Assembly (NCBI RefSeq): GCF_002258315.1
Contig: NZ_NOYD01000058.1
Span: 1 to 52,465, forward strand
Source of the DNA: Rhodococcus sp. 06-462-5
GTDB lineage: Bacteria; Actinomycetota; Actinomycetes; Mycobacteriales; Mycobacteriaceae
Direction: 5' to 3'
DNA: 52,465 nucleotides
In this document: piece by piece, positions 52,087 through 52,465 of the stretch
Position numbering within the stretch: position 1 is the first letter of the stretch
Layout of the letters: the number at the start of each line of letters is the position of its first letter
Translations under genes and position numbers: made by a program
The notes under the pieces: generated by a model
Told to the model about the DNA's origin: nothing
Database searches by the model: none
What the model saw: the letters and a program-made list of their open reading frames with translations, nothing else

Positions 52087-52124
52087 CAGAATGCCCCCGG
52101 ACCTGGTGGTCTGGGGGCATTCTG
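52087..52124 (-). terminator. rRNA operon terminator
   Basis: CAGAATGCCCCC (52087-52098) and GGGGGCATTCTG (52113-52124) form a perfect 12-bp stem with a 14-nt loop, 10 nt after the 5S 3' end. It is followed on the minus strand by a weak T-rich run. Confidence 0.85.
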
Positions 52125-52134
52125 GAATGTTGTG

Positions 52135-52252
52135 TTCGGCGGTGTCCTACTCTCCCACACCCTGTCGAGTGCAGTACCATCGGCGCTGGAGGGCTTAGCT
52201 TCCGGGTTCGGAATGGGACCGGGCGTTTCCCCTCCGCTATGGCCGCCGTAAC
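52135..52252 (-). rRNA. rrf: 5S ribosomal RNA
   Basis: Minus strand: GTTACGGCGGCCATAGCGG at the 5' end, the conserved CCCATTCCGAACCCGGAAGC, and GGGAGAGTAGGACACCGCCG at the 3' end, with ends pairing as helix I. About 118 nt. Confidence 0.95.
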
Positions 52253-52411
52253 TCTGCGAAACATCAGTCACGAGCGGTCTCAGTCGGAGAACACGACCCC
52301 CGACGTGCAGTCTGGGGTGGTGTTTCATTCTTGGACCTGTATTCGATTGTGCGTGCTGAATCAACTCGTGTGTTGTTTCAGATATTGCACAGTGGACGCG
52401 TAGCTTCTTTG

Positions 52412-52465
52412 TGGTAAGTCCTCGGCCTATTAGTACCAGTCACCTGCATCGGTTACCCGACTTCC
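52412..52465 (-). rRNA. rrl: 23S ribosomal RNA, 3' end (partial)
   Basis: Minus strand ends GGTACTAATAGGCCGAGGAC then TTACC, the conserved 23S 3' terminus. It is cut by the window edge. A 159-nt spacer separates it from 5S and holds no tRNA. Confidence 0.92.

Larger units (their letters stand above)
51069..52134. other. 1-kb non-coding stretch: nested inverted repeats, then a CG repeat array
   Basis: No convincing gene; long frames here are artefacts of repeats and GC bias. At 51185-51388 lie several perfect inverted repeats (separate entries). From 51511 a set of alternating CG repeats runs to about 52033, and then the rRNA terminator. Confidence 0.6.

Noticed and set aside
52253..52411. 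tRNA in the 23S-5S spacer
   Set aside because: No cloverleaf, T-loop or CCA-like end found in either strand of the 159-nt spacer.

Overview
The window is high-GC actinobacterial chromosome, most likely a Rhodococcus (Rhodococcus fascians-like) or a close mycolate-containing relative. The evidence is GC-rich codon use, many ATGA/GTGA/TGATG overlaps, DUF3558-type lipoproteins, an LLM-class F420-type oxidoreductase, a LigB-like ATP-dependent DNA ligase, a DasR-type regulator, and a 5S/23S rRNA sequence of actinobacterial type at the right edge. Most of the window is core catabolism and transport in tight operons. The last 4 kb is more accessory.

Left third. An Hsp70-like ATPase-fold gene (3-827) meets a leftward valine-catabolic operon at a shared stem-loop. 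The operon (6242 to 854) is mmsA, acyl-CoA dehydrogenase, 3-hydroxyisobutyryl-CoA hydrolase, mmsB and enoyl-CoA hydratase, which covers every step from isobutyryl-CoA to propionyl-CoA. Next come a SWIM-protein/SNF2-helicase pair, an NADPH-type oxidoreductase, a secreted HNH (DUF1524) nuclease and a shikimate dehydrogenase homologue. An N-acetylglucosamine module follows: EIIC-nagA-nagB runs left, EIIB-EIIA runs divergently right, and a GntR/UTRA regulator lies beyond. The two arms share an intergenic region that holds a consensus -35 box and a DasR-like operator. Then come a BenE permease, a hotdog thioesterase, an APH-fold phosphotransferase and a small unknown protein.

Middle. A 592-bp non-coding gap with a perfect CRP/GlxR palindrome precedes a membrane protein that looks like a PAP2 phosphatase stripped of its catalytic residues. 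After it come the pntAA-pntAB-pntB transhydrogenase, a HIT protein with an S51 peptidase, a paralogue of the small unknown protein, two DUF3558 lipoproteins and a GlcD-like flavoprotein. An eight-gene leftward operon (37596 to 29399) encodes a beta-ureidopropionase-type amidase, dihydropyrimidinase, an LLM flavin/F420 oxidoreductase, an NMT1/THI5-type ABC importer and a class III aminotransferase. This is a reductive pyrimidine or hydantoin degradation pathway in which no classical dihydropyrimidine dehydrogenase is present.

Right third. Here are a DNA ligase, a type-B carboxylesterase, a lipoprotein and a sugar-porter MFS protein. A TPP riboswitch heads tenA-thiY-thiX-thiZ, a thiamine-pyrimidine salvage operon with a second NMT1/THI5 importer. 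An LCP ligase and an azoreductase follow. From 48.6 kb on there are small, mostly unrecognised genes: an excisionase-type HTH protein, a colicin-immunity-like protein behind an 11-bp palindrome, a degenerate nuclease-like protein, a mini-GNAT and a 71-residue charged protein. Next is about 1 kb of non-coding DNA with nested inverted repeats and an array of alternating CG repeats. The window ends in the 3' end of a leftward rRNA operon (terminator, 5S, last bases of 23S).
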